64,000 bases of DNA from Paracoccaceae bacterium. Its GTDB lineage: Bacteria; Pseudomonadota; Alphaproteobacteria; Rhodobacterales; Rhodobacteraceae. The notes under the pieces are model-generated. The model searched no databases. It was not told the DNA's origin and saw only the letters and a program-made list of their open reading frames with translations. This document shows, one piece after another, positions 25,794-34,642 of the stretch (position 1 is the first letter of the stretch; each line of letters begins with the position of its first letter). The position numbers were made by a program, and so were the translations under genes. The stretch covers positions 62,001 to 126,000 of the forward strand of contig JAIXSA010000156.1 of assembly GCA_027484915.1 (NCBI GenBank), written 5' to 3'.

Positions 25794-25874
25794 CCGCTCG
25801 TCGTCGACTTCGTCGCTCCTCGCTGGCCGTCGGCACTGGACCGACGAGACGCCGAAGGCGCACGAGGAGGCGGG
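25794..25874. repeat. Dispersed hairpin element, copy 1
   Basis: An 81-base element between two convergent genes. Its left 33 bases (25794-25826) match 50933-50965 with a single mismatch, and a purine-rich right arm (GACGAG...CACGAGGAG) partly pairs back with it, giving a long imperfect hairpin. It fills most of the 109-base gap and may act as a bidirectional terminator or an RNA-stabilising element. Confidence 0.7.
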
Positions 25875-25886
25875 TTGTGGGACGCG

Positions 25887-27404
25887 CTAAAGGCCACCCA
25901 CTGCGGAGGACAGACGGAAGCTGATCGCTTCGGCGATATGGGGTTTGCGCACGGTCGGGCTTTCGTCGAGGTCGGCAATGGTGCGCGCGACGCGGAGGAC
26001 GCGGTGGTAGCCGCGTGCAGAGAGGCCCATACGCTCGGCCACGCGGGAGATGAGGTCCTTGCCTTCGGTGTCGGGGGTGGCGTGCTCTTCCAGCGCGCCG
26101 CCTTCGAGGTCGGCGTTGACGCGCAGGTCGGGGGCTTCGGCAAAGCGGGCGGCCTGACGCATGCGAGCGGCGGCGACGCGGGCCGCGATGGTCGAGGAGC
26201 TTTCGCCGGAGGCCGGCAGGTCGAGGTCGGCGAAGGCGACGGGCGGGACTTCGACGCGAAGGTCGAACCGGTCCATCAGCGGGCCGGAGATGCGGCCAAG
26301 GTAGTCCTCGCCGCAGATGGGCGCGCGGCCGCAGGCGCGGGCGGGGTCGGAGAGGTAGCCGCACTTGCAGGGGTTGGCAGCGGCGATCAGCAGGAACCGG
26401 CAAGGATAGCGGATATGGGCGTTGGCCCGGGCCACCATGACGGTGCCGGTCTCGATCGGCTGGCGGAGGGTGTCGAGAACGGTGCGGGGAAATTCGGGGA
26501 ATTCGTCGAGGAAGAGGACGCCGTTGTGGGCAAGGCTGATCTCGCCCGGTTTGGCGCCCTTGCCGCCCCCGACGATGGCGGCCATCGATGCGGTGTGGTG
26601 CGGCTCGCGGAAGGGTCGGTCGCGGGAGATGCCGCCTTCCGTAAGGAGGCCCGCGAGCGAATGGATCATCGAGGTTTCCAGCGCCTCGGGTGCCGAGAGC
26701 GGCGGCAGGATGCCGGGAAGGCGCGCGGCGAGCATGGATTTGCCCGAGCCCGGCGTGCCGACCATGAAGAGATGATGCCGCCCGGCGGCTGCGATTTCCA
26801 GCGCGCGCTTGGCACGTTCCTGGCCCTTCACCTCCCGGAAGTTGCGGGGGTTGCGTGTGCCGGTGACTTCGCCAGCCTCGGCCGGCAGGATCGGCGTGCG
26901 GCCGGTGTAGTGGTGCAGCACCTCTTCCAATGAGGCGGCGGCAAGGACTTGCGTGGCGCCCACCCAGGCGGCCTCGGCCCCACAGGCCCTGGGGCAAAGC
27001 AGGGTGCGATCTTCCACAGCGGCGGCCATCGCGGCCGGCAGCGCACCGGCAACGGGGACAAGGCGGCCGTCAAGCGACAACTCGCCCAGGGCGACAGTGC
27101 TTTCGACGTCCTCGCGCGGAATGATCTCGAGCGCGGCAAGAAGGGCGACTGCAATGGGCAGGTCGAAGTGCGAACCTTCCTTGGGAAGGTCGGCGGGCGA
27201 GAGGTTGACGGTGATCCGCTTTGCGGGCAGCGCGATGGAGAGCGCCTGGAGCGCGGCCCGGACCCGTTCCCGGGCCTCGGACACGGCCTTGTCGGGGAGA
27301 CCTACAAGGGTGAAGGACGGCGAGCCGGGGGAAACGGCGCATTGCACCTCGACCAGGCGGGCATCGACCCCTTCGAAGGCGACGGTGTAGGCGCGGGCGG
27401 TCAT
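25887..27404 (-). CDS. comM: YifB/ComM-family Mg-chelatase-like AAA+ ATPase
   Basis: A 505-aa cytoplasmic protein. The N-terminal part is a ribosomal-S5/Lon-protease-like domain (TVNLSPADLPKEGSHFDLPIA), followed by the Mg-chelatase AAA+ core with Walker A GTPGSGKS, Walker B VLFLDEFPEF and the sensor region ANAHIRYPCRFLLIAAANPC. The C-terminal domain (LSARGYHRVLRVARTIADL) is the Mg_chelatase_C region. ComM is a hexameric branch-migration helicase important for natural transformation. Length and motif order are normal. It is monocistronic here and convergent with the DeoR gene. Confidence 0.95.
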   Translation of the reverse strand: MTARAYTVAFEGVDARLVEVQCAVSPGSPSFTLVGLPDKAVSEARERVRAALQALSIALPAKRITVNLSPADLPKEGSHFDLPIAVALLAALEIIPREDVESTVALGELSLDGRLVPVAGALPAAMAAAVEDRTLLCPRACGAEAAWVGATQVLAAASLEEVLHHYTGRTPILPAEAGEVTGTRNPRNFREVKGQERAKRALEIAAAGRHHLFMVGTPGSGKSMLAARLPGILPPLSAPEALETSMIHSLAGLLTEGGISRDRPFREPHHTASMAAIVGGGKGAKPGEISLAHNGVLFLDEFPEFPRTVLDTLRQPIETGTVMVARANAHIRYPCRFLLIAAANPCKCGYLSDPARACGRAPICGEDYLGRISGPLMDRFDLRVEVPPVAFADLDLPASGESSSTIAARVAAARMRQAARFAEAPDLRVNADLEGGALEEHATPDTEGKDLISRVAERMGLSARGYHRVLRVARTIADLDESPTVRKPHIAEAISFRLSSAVGGL

Positions 27405-27438
27405 GCCGCTATCCTACGGGTGGGGGCGGTTTTCGAAT

Positions 27439-27541
27439 CGAGCGCGTTCCGCGCGAGGCTTTTGTCTCGCGGTCCTGCGTGAAGGACGCAGGACCGCTCG
27501 GCCTGTGCCTCCGGCGGGGATATTTGTGGACATAGAATGTT
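27439..27541 (+). repeat. Dispersed GGATATTT element, copy A (with hairpin)
   Basis: A composite element: GCGCGAGGCTTTTGTCTCGC, then a perfect 10-bp hairpin (27471-27480 with 27486-27495, loop GAAGG), then GCCTCCGGCGGGGATATTTG (27507-27526) and a GGACATAGAATG tail. Copy C at 34417-34507 has the same flanks and the same GAAGG loop with a different stem. It occupies most of the 200-base gap between two minus-strand genes. Confidence 0.7.
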
Positions 27542-27604
27542 GCGTGTCGACCGGCCCATGCGCCCCACCCGATTCACCTTGGTTAACGGGTAGGGCGGAA
27601 TGGT

Positions 27605-28477
27605 TTACGAATGGTAAAGCGACATGAACTTCGGCCAGGCCTCGGCGTCGGCCACGGTCTTGTCGCGGCAGAAGGCGTTGCAGAAGCCGAAGCGGTGGCC
27701 ATAAAGCTCCAGCGCGTGGGTGACGGGCTTGCCGGAGTAGGGGCAGGTGGCGTTCACGGTATCCGCGCAGTCTACCGGTCTGGCGGGCAGGGGCACCGGA
27801 CCGGGCCAGTCGCGGCGGGGGTAATCGCGACGGTAGAACTCCTGATCCGCGCCGTCGTTCATGCCCATTGCCCGCCAGCGGCGGAAGCTGGGGTGGGCGA
27901 GATGGGCATTGACGTAGACCATCGCCTCGGCGTTGACGGGCAGGTTGTAGGTGGCAATGCGGGTGGCGACAGGGGCAAAGAAGGCGTCCGCGGCTGAGTA
28001 GGCGCCGCAAAGCCAAGGCGTGGTGGAGTGCGTCGTCGCGCGCGCCCAGGACCAGAGGGTTTCCAGGCGGCGGAGATCGGCCAGGACCTCGTCGGGCGGC
28101 TGGCAATCGGTGTAACTGACCCGGAGGTTCATCGGGCAGTAGTTGCGCAGTGCGGTGAAGCCCGCATGCATCTCGGCGGCAAGAACGCGGGCCGTGGCGC
28201 GGGCATGGGGGTCGGTCGGCCAGATCCCGGCGTCTGGGTGGCGGCTGGCCAGTTCCTCGGCAATGGCGATCGTCTCGGGGACCACGGAACCTTCGGGCGT
28301 GCGCATAGTGGGCGCGGTCCTGGCTGGAAAGAAGTCCTTGAGGACATTGGCGAGTTCATCGGTGTAAAGCCGCGCGGAGATCGTCCGCACGGGGATGCCG
28401 AAAGCGTCGAAGAGAAGCCAGCCGCGCAGGCTCCAGCTGGAATAGGCGCGGTCGCCGATCACGAGGTCATAGGTCAT
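27605..28477 (-). CDS. Glutathione S-transferase family protein with C-terminal YHS/TRASH-like zinc domain
   Basis: A 290-aa protein. The first ~215 residues are GST-like: a thioredoxin-fold N-terminus with the active-site pattern SSWSLR (about 13-18), a cis-Pro region (TAPTMRTPEGSVVPETIAIAEEL) and a helical C-domain. The last ~50 residues are an addition: C245-P-x-S-G-K-P-V, then YGHRFGFC266-NAF-C270 and WPKF, the layout of YHS/TRASH treble-clef metal-binding domains. Ordinary GSTs of this type end near 220 aa. The role may be detoxification with metal sensing or binding, but no neighbour clarifies it. The start at 28477 is the only good ATG (MTYDLVIGD). Confidence 0.85.
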   Translation of the reverse strand: MTYDLVIGDRAYSSWSLRGWLLFDAFGIPVRTISARLYTDELANVLKDFFPARTAPTMRTPEGSVVPETIAIAEELASRHPDAGIWPTDPHARATARVLAAEMHAGFTALRNYCPMNLRVSYTDCQPPDEVLADLRRLETLWSWARATTHSTTPWLCGAYSAADAFFAPVATRIATYNLPVNAEAMVYVNAHLAHPSFRRWRAMGMNDGADQEFYRRDYPRRDWPGPVPLPARPVDCADTVNATCPYSGKPVTHALELYGHRFGFCNAFCRDKTVADAEAWPKFMSLYHS

Positions 28478-28549
28478 GGGTTGTGTCCTTTTGCCCCAAT
28501 GAAGCGGAAGCGGGCCGGGAAGGGAAACGACGAATTGTGCGGGGCGTCA

Positions 28550-29113
28550 TCACGGGCGGTGATTGACGGACTGCACGTCGGGCGGGACGAGGGTCAGACA
28601 GGTGACCGAGAGGTTGTCGATCTTGTGAGCAAAGACCTCGATGGCGGTCATGCCCCCGGCGCGTTGCAGGGCAGCGAGGATCGGGCCGAAATGGGCGACG
28701 ACGATCAGGTCGCGGGCCTGTCCGTGCAACCGGTCAAGCGCGGCCCAGGTGCGTGTGGTCAGGTCGTTCCAGCTTTCGCCACCGGGGGGGCGAACGTCGC
28801 CGGGTGTCTCCCAGAAAGCGCGGATCAGGGTGGGGTCCTCGGCCTCGACGTCGGCGAAGCCGCGCTCTTCCCACCGACCGAAGTGAAGCTCGCGCAGGGC
28901 GGGCTCGTGGGGCAGGCGCGGGCGGGGGCCCAGGGCGTCAGCGGTGGCGACGGCGCGGGTGAGGTCGGAGGAGATCACCGGCGCATCCGGTGGCAGATGT
29001 GCCGAGAGCCGACGCAGCGCCGCGGTGTCGGACAGGTCGGCAGGCAGGTCGGTCCAGCCGATCATCGCCTTGGCATGGGTGGGTCCGTGGCGGACAAGCC
29101 AGTAGCGGGTCAT
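28550..29113 (-). CDS. Histidine phosphatase (phosphoglycerate-mutase-like), candidate alpha-ribazole phosphatase
   Basis: A 187-aa histidine phosphatase superfamily member. Catalytic motifs are RHG (R8-H9-G10), the downstream Arg/Glu region ELHFGRWEERGF and the second catalytic His in VVAHFGPI. Its start overlaps the stop of the cobU gene by four bases (ATGA), so the two are translationally coupled. In cobalamin nucleotide-loop assembly the CobC phosphatase acts on alpha-ribazole phosphate next to CobU, which makes that a reasonable but unproven role; a general phosphatase is the alternative. Confidence 0.85.
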   Translation of the reverse strand: MTRYWLVRHGPTHAKAMIGWTDLPADLSDTAALRRLSAHLPPDAPVISSDLTRAVATADALGPRPRLPHEPALRELHFGRWEERGFADVEAEDPTLIRAFWETPGDVRPPGGESWNDLTTRTWAALDRLHGQARDLIVVAHFGPILAALQRAGGMTAIEVFAHKIDNLSVTCLTLVPPDVQSVNHRP

Positions 29114-29640
29114 GGCAGCTGACCCTTCAGCACCATCGGCAGCCCGGCGATAACGGTGACGACCAGCGCGGCCTCGGCGGCAAGGCGCTGGTTCAGGCGG
29201 CCCTGTTCATCGCGGAAGCGGCGGGCCAGCGCATTGTCCGGAACAATACCCCACCCTGTCTCGTTACTTACGATGACGACCGGGGCCGGGCAGGCGGCCA
29301 GTGCGGCAACCAGCCTGGCGCTTTCGGCAACAAGGTCATGGTCGGCGAGCAGGTGGTTCGTCAGCCAGAGCGTGGCGCAATCGACAAGGATGGCTTCGTC
29401 CCGATGGGCCTGGGCGAGGGCAGCGGCAAGGTCCAGCGGAGCTTCGACCGTGGTCCAGGCTGCGCCACGGTCTTCGCGGTGCCGGGCGATGCGGTCGCGC
29501 ATTTCGTCGTCCCAGGCTTCGGCAGTGGCGATGTAGCGGCGCGGGCGGGCCGAGGCGGTGATCAGGCGCTCGGCGAAGGCGGATTTGCCCGACCGCGCGC
29601 CGCCGACGACCAAAGTGAGGGGCGGGAGTGATCCGGTCAC
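29110..29640 (-). CDS. cobU: Adenosylcobinamide kinase/guanylyltransferase (CobU/CobP)
   Basis: A 176-aa enzyme of late cobalamin synthesis and salvage, phosphorylating adenosylcobinamide and adding GMP. Seen: Walker A LVVGGARSGKSAFAE at the N-terminus, the guanylylated-His region IARHREDRGAAWTTVEAPLDL, LVDCATLWLTNHL and SNETGWGIVPDNALARRFRDEQGRLNQ. I place the start at the GTG at 29640 (VTGSLPPLTLVV), with an AGG upstream, rather than the ATG at 29688. The longer form has an atypical hydrophobic extension and would leave only 18 bases to the divergent rpoH start. Confidence 0.93.
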   Translation of the reverse strand: MTGSLPPLTLVVGGARSGKSAFAERLITASARPRRYIATAEAWDDEMRDRIARHREDRGAAWTTVEAPLDLAAALAQAHRDEAILVDCATLWLTNHLLADHDLVAESARLVAALAACPAPVVIVSNETGWGIVPDNALARRFRDEQGRLNQRLAAEAALVVTVIAGLPMVLKGQLP

Positions 29641-29706
29641 GGGATTGCCTCGTAGAAGGGACAAGAACAGGCGGAAGAACCGCGGCACGACGATCTGGAG
29701 GTGGTC

Positions 29707-30585
29707 ATGGCTTTAGACGGATATACCGATCTCGGCGTGTCGCGCCAAGCGATGAAGGCCGAACTTCTTGATGCGGAAACCGAACTGCGCCTGGCTCGTG
29801 CGTGGCGGGATCACCGGGACGAGCGGGCCCTGCACAGGCTGATCACAGCCTACATGCGGCTGGCGATCAGTATGGCGTCGAAATTCCGGCGCTATGGCGC
29901 GCCGATGAACGACCTGATCCAGGAAGCCAGCCTGGGGCTGATGAAGGCCGCCGACAAGTTCGATCCGGAACGGGGCGTCCGGTTTTCGACCTATGCGGTC
30001 TGGTGGATCAAGGCGTCGATCCAGGATTACGTGATGCGCAACTGGTCGATGGTGCGCACGGGGTCGACCTCCAGCCAGAAGGCGCTGTTCTTCAACCTGC
30101 GCCGGGTCCAGGCCAAGCTGGAGCGGGAAGCGTCCCAGCGCGGCGAGATGCTGGACCAGCACCAGTTGCGCCAGATGGTTGCGGCCGAGGTCGGAGTGCC
30201 GGTGGCAGATGTCGAAATGATGGAAGGCCGGCTGTCCGGCAGCGACTACTCGCTGAATGCCACCCAGTCCTCGGACGAGGACGGGCGTGAATGGATCGAC
30301 GCGCTGGAGGATGATGGTGTGCAGGCCGCCGAAGCGGTCGAGGGCGCGCACGACGGAGAACGGCTGCGGGGTTGGCTGGTCAAGGCGATGCAGGGCCTGA
30401 ATGCGCGCGAGCGCTACATCGTGGCCGAACGCAAGCTGAAGGAAGAGGGCCGCACTCTGGAATCATTGGGCGAGGAACTGGGCCTTTCCAAAGAGCGCGT
30501 GCGCCAACTGGAAGCCGCGGCCTTCGCCAAGATGCGCAAAAGCCTGGAAGGCCAGTCGCGCGAAGTGCGCCACTTCCTCGTCTGA
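29707..30585 (+). CDS. rpoH: RNA polymerase sigma-32-type heat-shock sigma factor
   Basis: A 292-aa sigma-70-family protein. Region 2 is clear (DLIQEASLGLMKAADKFDPERGVRFSTYAVWWIKASIQDYVMRNW). The RpoH box QKALFFNLRRVQAKLE, specific to heat-shock sigma factors, follows, then region 4 (RTLESLGEELGLSKERVRQLEAAAFAKMRK). The ATG at 29707 is preceded by GGAGGTGG and matches the family N-terminus (ALDGYTD). Rhodobacterales often carry two rpoH paralogues, one for heat and one for oxidative stress; which one this is cannot be told here. It is divergent from cobU. Confidence 0.94.
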   Translation: MALDGYTDLGVSRQAMKAELLDAETELRLARAWRDHRDERALHRLITAYMRLAISMASKFRRYGAPMNDLIQEASLGLMKAADKFDPERGVRFSTYAVWWIKASIQDYVMRNWSMVRTGSTSSQKALFFNLRRVQAKLEREASQRGEMLDQHQLRQMVAAEVGVPVADVEMMEGRLSGSDYSLNATQSSDEDGREWIDALEDDGVQAAEAVEGAHDGERLRGWLVKAMQGLNARERYIVAERKLKEEGRTLESLGEELGLSKERVRQLEAAAFAKMRKSLEGQSREVRHFLV

Positions 30586-30762
30586 GGTCGCCTGGAAAGC
30601 AGAGCACCTTGCGTCGCAATCGACTAGGGTAGCCGGCGCGCTTGGCGCCGACTCAGGTGGGAAATTCTACGCCAGTATGACGCGCGCCGCCCACTTGCTT
30701 CGTTGTCCGGCTTGACCTGACTGGGGTCCCGGGCGGAACATCCGCGCCCGAGGGAGGCCCTG

Positions 30763-31458
30763 ATGTCCGGTCCGAAACTGACTGCCGAGCATGTCGCGCG
30801 CGTTCATAGGGTCATGGCGGACGCCGGTCCGGCGCCGGGTGTGCAGCAGCAGACCGACGCGGATTATGCGGGCTGGGTGGAGCGTATCCTGGGTGACCAT
30901 CCGACACCGGGTGCCCCGATCCAGCTTTTCGCCTATGGCTCGCTGATCTGGAAACCCGAGATCGAACACCGGGCCGAGCGGCCTGCCGTTGCGCGGGGGT
31001 GGCATCGGTCGTTCTGCCTGCGGATGCACCGGTTTCGAGGGACTTTGGACCAGCCCGGTCTGATGATGGCGCTGGACCGCGGCGGACAGTGCCGTGGCGT
31101 GGTGCTGGAGCTGCCGCCGGAAGACCCGGTCGCCCAACTGGACCGGCTCTTTCGCCGGGAATTCACGGTGAAACCGATCAACTCCATGCCGCGCTGGCTG
31201 ACCGTGACGACGGCGGGGGGACCGGTCCGGGCACTGGGGTTCGTGATGAATCGCGCCTCGCCCTACTACGCGGGGCGGCTGGCACCGGCAGAGGTTGCGC
31301 GGGTGCTGGCCCGTGCCTGCGGCCACTGGGGAACAGGGGCGGAGTATCTGCTGAACACCGTCACCCAGCTTGAAGGGCGGGGCATCCGCGATGCTGGCCT
31401 TTGGCGGTTGCAGGCGCTGGTGGCCGAGGAGATCGAGCGGATCGCCCCGCGCGCTTGA
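30763..31458 (+). CDS. chaC: ChaC-like gamma-glutamylcyclotransferase
   Basis: A 231-aa protein of the ChaC family, which cleaves glutathione to 5-oxoproline and Cys-Gly in the cytosol. The substrate-loop motif FAYGSLIW (about 51-58) is followed by RGWHRSFCLRMHRFRGT and LDQPGLMMALDRGG, typical ChaC segments; a Glu in LDRLFRREF can serve as catalytic acid. The start ATG is preceded by GGGAGGCCCTG. It stands alone between rpoH and coaBC. The family is well recognised; glutathione specificity is inferred. Confidence 0.93.
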   Translation: MSGPKLTAEHVARVHRVMADAGPAPGVQQQTDADYAGWVERILGDHPTPGAPIQLFAYGSLIWKPEIEHRAERPAVARGWHRSFCLRMHRFRGTLDQPGLMMALDRGGQCRGVVLELPPEDPVAQLDRLFRREFTVKPINSMPRWLTVTTAGGPVRALGFVMNRASPYYAGRLAPAEVARVLARACGHWGTGAEYLLNTVTQLEGRGIRDAGLWRLQALVAEEIERIAPRA

Positions 31459-31509
31459 GTTTGCCGCGCCCCGCCCCTACACCTTGTGCAGGCCATTGGA
31501 GACCTGTCG

Positions 31510-32703
31510 ATGCTGGCTGGAAAGCGGATACTTCTGATCATCGGCGGCGGTATCGCGGCCTACAAGGCCTTGGAACTGATCCGGCTGATCCAGAAGGCGG
31601 GCGGGTCGGTGACCCCGGTCCTGACCCGGGCGGGGACAGAGTTCGTGACGCCGCTGTCGGTCGGGGCGCTGGCGAAGTCGAAGGTGCACGAAGCGCTGTT
31701 CGACCTGACCTCCGAAGCCGAGATGGGGCATATCGAGTTGTCTCGGTCGGCCGACCTGCTGGTCGTGGCACCCGCGACGGCGGACCTGATAGCAAAGATG
31801 GCGACTGGTCGGGCGGATGACCTTGCCTCGACGCTCCTTCTGGCGACGGACAAGCGGGTGCTGGTGGCTCCTGCGATGAACGTGCGGATGTGGGAACACG
31901 CGGCGACGCAGCGGAACCTTGCGGTGCTGCGTGGCGACGGGGTGCTTTTCGTTGGTCCCGACGAGGGCGAGATGGCCTGCGGGGAATACGGGCCGGGGCG
32001 GATGGCCGAGCCTGCGGCGATTGTTCAGGCGATCTTGGCGGCGCTGGGCGGTGGGCCGTTGGCGGGAAAGCACGTGCTGGTGACGTCGGGGCCGACGCAT
32101 GAACCGATTGACCCGGTCAGGTACATCGCCAACCGCTCGTCGGGCGCACAGGGGACGGCACTCGCGGCCGCGCTGCGCGATCTTGGCGCTCGGGTGACGT
32201 TCGTCACCGGACCGGCAGCGGTGCCTCCTCCGGCTGGCGTCGGGGTCGTGCGGGTGGAAACCGCGCGGGAAATGGCGGCGGCGGTCGAGGCGGCACTGCC
32301 TGCGGACGCGGCGGTGATGGCGGCGGCGGTCGCGGATTGGCGGGTGGCCAATGCCTCGGTGCAGAAGATGAAGAAGGACGGCTCGGGCAAGGCCCCGGCG
32401 CTGGAGTTTGCCGAGAACTCGGACATTCTGGCCAGTGTTTCGCAGGGCCCCAAGCGGCCCAAGCTTGTGGTGGGCTTTGCCGCCGAGACCACGGATGTGG
32501 TGGCCCATGCGACGGCCAAGCGGGCGCGCAAGGGCTGCGACTGGATCGTGGCCAATGATGTATCCCCGGCAACGGGGATCATGGGCGGCCGCGAGAACGC
32601 GGTGGTGCTGATATCCGAGGCGGGGGCCGAAGCATGGCCGCGGATGGGCAAGGACGAGGTCGCGCGGAAGCTGGCGGCGCGGATTGCCGAGGCTTTGCGC
32701 TGA
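31510..32703 (+). CDS. coaBC: Bifunctional phosphopantothenoylcysteine decarboxylase / phosphopantothenate-cysteine ligase
   Basis: A 397-aa coenzyme A biosynthesis enzyme. The N-terminal CoaC flavoprotein domain runs [21 protein letters not shown] ... [18 protein letters not shown] ... [16 protein letters not shown], the last containing the Cys active-site flap. The C-terminal CoaB ligase domain carries [22 protein letters not shown] and late FAAETTDV and [13 protein letters not shown]. The ATG at 31510 with a GGAGACC ribosome site is preferred to an in-frame start at 31486. The chain length is typical. The dut gene follows 56 bases later, a coaBC-dut order common in proteobacteria. Confidence 0.97.
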   Translation: MLAGKRILLIIGGGIAAYKALELIRLIQKAGGSVTPVLTRAGTEFVTPLSVGALAKSKVHEALFDLTSEAEMGHIELSRSADLLVVAPATADLIAKMATGRADDLASTLLLATDKRVLVAPAMNVRMWEHAATQRNLAVLRGDGVLFVGPDEGEMACGEYGPGRMAEPAAIVQAILAALGGGPLAGKHVLVTSGPTHEPIDPVRYIANRSSGAQGTALAAALRDLGARVTFVTGPAAVPPPAGVGVVRVETAREMAAAVEAALPADAAVMAAAVADWRVANASVQKMKKDGSGKAPALEFAENSDILASVSQGPKRPKLVVGFAAETTDVVAHATAKRARKGCDWIVANDVSPATGIMGGRENAVVLISEAGAEAWPRMGKDEVARKLAARIAEALR

Positions 32704-32712
32704 CGGCTGAGG

Positions 32713-32752
32713 TCGGAGCCTCCGGCGGGGATATTTGGACAAAGATGAAAGG
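32713..32752 (+). repeat. Dispersed GGATATTT element, copy B (short form)
   Basis: Between coaBC and dut, GCCTCCGGCGGGGATATTTG begins at 32718, with GGATATTTGG at 32729-32738 followed by ACAAAGATGAAAGG. It lacks the upstream hairpin of copies A and C. Its tail abuts the dut ribosome binding region. Confidence 0.65.
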
Positions 32753-32759
32753 CGAGGCA

Positions 32760-33230
32760 ATGGGGCCGGTTGTGCAGGTGCTGTGGGAGGATTGGGCCGA
32801 CCGGAGCTTGCCGTTGCCTGCGTACCAGACGGCGGGGGCGGCGGGGGCGGACCTGTGCGCGAATTTTCCCCTTGAGGCGCGGGAGGCCGGATTGACGCTG
32901 GCGCCGATGGGGCGGGCGATCTGTCCGACGGGGATCAGGGTGGCAATTCCCGAGGGCTACGAGATGCAGGTTCGGCCCAGGTCGGGACTGGCATCGAAGC
33001 ACGGGATCACGCTGCCGAATACGCCTGGGACCATCGACAGTGACTACCGGGGGCCGCTGGGGGTTTCGCTGATCAACCTTGGGACCGAGCCCTACACGAT
33101 CCGCCATGGCGACCGGGTGGCGCAGGTCGTGGTGGCTCCGGTGGTGCAGGTGGGGTTCGCGGTTGTCGATGGCCTGGACGAGACAGAGCGTGGGACCGGC
33201 GGGTTCGGGTCGACCGGGTTCCGGTCATGA
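32760..33230 (+). CDS. dut: Deoxyuridine 5'-triphosphate nucleotidohydrolase (dUTPase)
   Basis: A 156-aa trimeric dUTPase that converts dUTP to dUMP and diphosphate. All five motifs are visible: AGADLCAN (I), [11 protein letters not shown] (II), [16 protein letters not shown] (III, catalytic Asp), [11 protein letters not shown] (IV) and [10 protein letters not shown] (V, nucleotide-closing loop). The start at 32760 begins [12 protein letters not shown]; the in-frame region before it belongs to coaBC and the repeat. Its stop overlaps the moeB start by four bases (ATGA). Confidence 0.97.
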   Translation: MGPVVQVLWEDWADRSLPLPAYQTAGAAGADLCANFPLEAREAGLTLAPMGRAICPTGIRVAIPEGYEMQVRPRSGLASKHGITLPNTPGTIDSDYRGPLGVSLINLGTEPYTIRHGDRVAQVVVAPVVQVGFAVVDGLDETERGTGGFGSTGFRS

Positions 33231-34261
33231 TTGGCCTCTTGGGCTTTGTCGGCCTTTGGGCGCTGGGCCGCTGGCGCGACTGGGGCGGACGCTGGCTGTG
33301 GCTGGCGGCGGGATGGTGGATGGTGCTGATGATCGCCCATCTGCCGATCCAGGTCGAAAACCCCTTCGCTCGGGTGGTTGGGGGAGACTTCCGGGGCTGG
33401 GCGGTGTTCGGTCTGCTGGCGGTGGTAGTCCTCGGCTACCGTGAGGTACTGCGGGCGGTGCGGCGTCGCAAGGCAGTGGAGCCGGAAGCTGCCCCTGTGA
33501 CGGGCACCTTTCGCGACGCCGAACTGGACCGCTATGCCCGCCACATCATCCTGCGCGAGATCGGGGGACCGGGGCAGAAGCGGCTGAAGGGGGCGAAGGT
33601 GCTGGTGGTGGGGGCGGGGGGGCTTGGCTCTCCGGTCCTGCTGTATCTGGCTGCGTCCGGGGTGGGGACCATCGGTGTGATCGACCATGACGTGGTCGAA
33701 GGGTCGAACCTCCAGCGGCAAGTGATCCACACCGACGGGCGGATCGGCATGCCGAAAGTCTTCTCGGCGGAAGCTGCGATGCGGGCGTTGAACCCGTTCA
33801 TCGAGGTGCGGCCCTATCATCGGCGGCTGACCGAGGAGATCGCGGTCGATCTGGTCCGGGAGTATGATCTGGTGCTGGACGGGACCGACGATTTCGACAC
33901 CCGGTATCTGGTTAACCGGGCCTGCGTGGCGGCTGGCGTGCCGTTGATTTCGGGGGCGATCACGCAGTGGGAGGGGCAGGTGTCGCTGTTCGATCCGGCG
34001 AAGGGGGGGCCGTGCTATGCCTGCGTTTTCCCGGTCAAGCCCGCGCCGGGGCTGGTTCCGACCTGTGCGGAGGCTGGGGTGGCGGCTCCGCTGCCCGGGG
34101 TCATCGGGTCGATGATGGCGATGGAGGCGGTGAAGTGGGTCACGGGGGCCGGGGAGGGGCTGGCGGGGCGGCTGATGATCCACGATGGGCTGTATATGGA
34201 GACACGGGTGATCGGGGTGAAGAAGCGGGCGGAGTGCGAGGTCTGCGGGGGTGCGCATTGA
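33227..34261 (+). CDS. moeB: MoeB/ThiF/HesA-family adenylyltransferase with N-terminal membrane anchor
   Basis: A 344-aa protein. The first ~75 residues form two or three hydrophobic helices ([39 protein letters not shown]), then a ~250-residue E1-like domain begins at about residue 96 ([44 protein letters not shown]), with [16 protein letters not shown] and zinc ligands CYAC and CEVC. MoeB adenylates MoaD, and ThiF-like relatives act on ThiS. The fusion to a membrane segment is unusual for the family in general. Translational overlap with dut suggests co-expression without a functional link. Confidence 0.88.
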   Translation: MIGLLGFVGLWALGRWRDWGGRWLWLAAGWWMVLMIAHLPIQVENPFARVVGGDFRGWAVFGLLAVVVLGYREVLRAVRRRKAVEPEAAPVTGTFRDAELDRYARHIILREIGGPGQKRLKGAKVLVVGAGGLGSPVLLYLAASGVGTIGVIDHDVVEGSNLQRQVIHTDGRIGMPKVFSAEAAMRALNPFIEVRPYHRRLTEEIAVDLVREYDLVLDGTDDFDTRYLVNRACVAAGVPLISGAITQWEGQVSLFDPAKGGPCYACVFPVKPAPGLVPTCAEAGVAAPLPGVIGSMMAMEAVKWVTGAGEGLAGRLMIHDGLYMETRVIGVKKRAECEVCGGAH

Positions 34262-34265
34262 GGGG

Positions 34266-34288
34266 CGCCCACGCGTGGGCAGGTTTTC
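34266..34288. terminator. CCACGCGTGG palindrome after moeB, probable terminator
   Basis: A GCCCACGCGTGGGC palindrome 5 bases after the moeB stop, then AGGTTTTC. The 20-mer at 34269-34288 differs by one base from 20173-20192. Its location straight after a stop codon and the short T run suggest transcript termination. Confidence 0.5.
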
Positions 34289-34416
34289 GGGGCGTTTGGA
34301 ATCAAGGGGTTGGGTGTGGGCGTTTACCTGGCGTTAGGAATTTGGGTGAGGGGTTCGGGGGCCTTCACGGGCAAGCGTGGCGCGGGGGTTGGGGCGGGTT
34401 TGAAATTGAGCGCTGA

Positions 34417-34507
34417 CGCGCGAGCCCTTTGTCTCGCCTTTTGCGCGCGAAGGGCGCGCAACCGGCTCGAGATGCCTCCGGCGGGGATATTTGGGGACAT
34501 GAAATGG
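34417..34507 (+). repeat. Dispersed GGATATTT element, copy C (with hairpin)
   Basis: The same layout as copy A: a GCGCGAGCCCTTTGTCTCGC stretch, an 8-bp hairpin (34441-34448 with 34454-34461, loop GAAGG), then GCCTCCGGCGGGGATATTTG with GGATATTTGG at 34485-34494 and a GGACATGAAATGG tail. The stem sequence differs from copy A while remaining paired. Confidence 0.7.
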
Positions 34508-34642
34508 TAGGGGCGCGCGTGGGCCGTGGCACGACAGGCGCTGGGCGCAGATGGGGGAGTGACCAGTTCCCGTGCAGCAGACCCTGACTTGACCGCTGCG
34601 GCGCGATCGTGACCTGTCAATGCATCCGTGGAGGGACGCTTG

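Larger units (their letters stand above)
34262..34642. other. Gene-free interval rich in dispersed repeats
   Basis: A ~380-base gap. It holds a perfect 14-bp palindrome GCCCACGCGTGGGC (34267-34280) with AGGTTTTC after it, and repeat copy C (34417-34507). Both lie downstream of moeB and may terminate its transcript. The remainder (34290-34400 and 34510-34625) shows nothing I can name; short open frames there have no coding character. Confidence 0.6.

Noticed and set aside
30633-30650. CGGCGC...GCGCCG stem after rpoH as an intrinsic terminator
   Set aside because: The stem is real but short, has no T-tract, and GC palindromes of this size are common here, so I did not list it.
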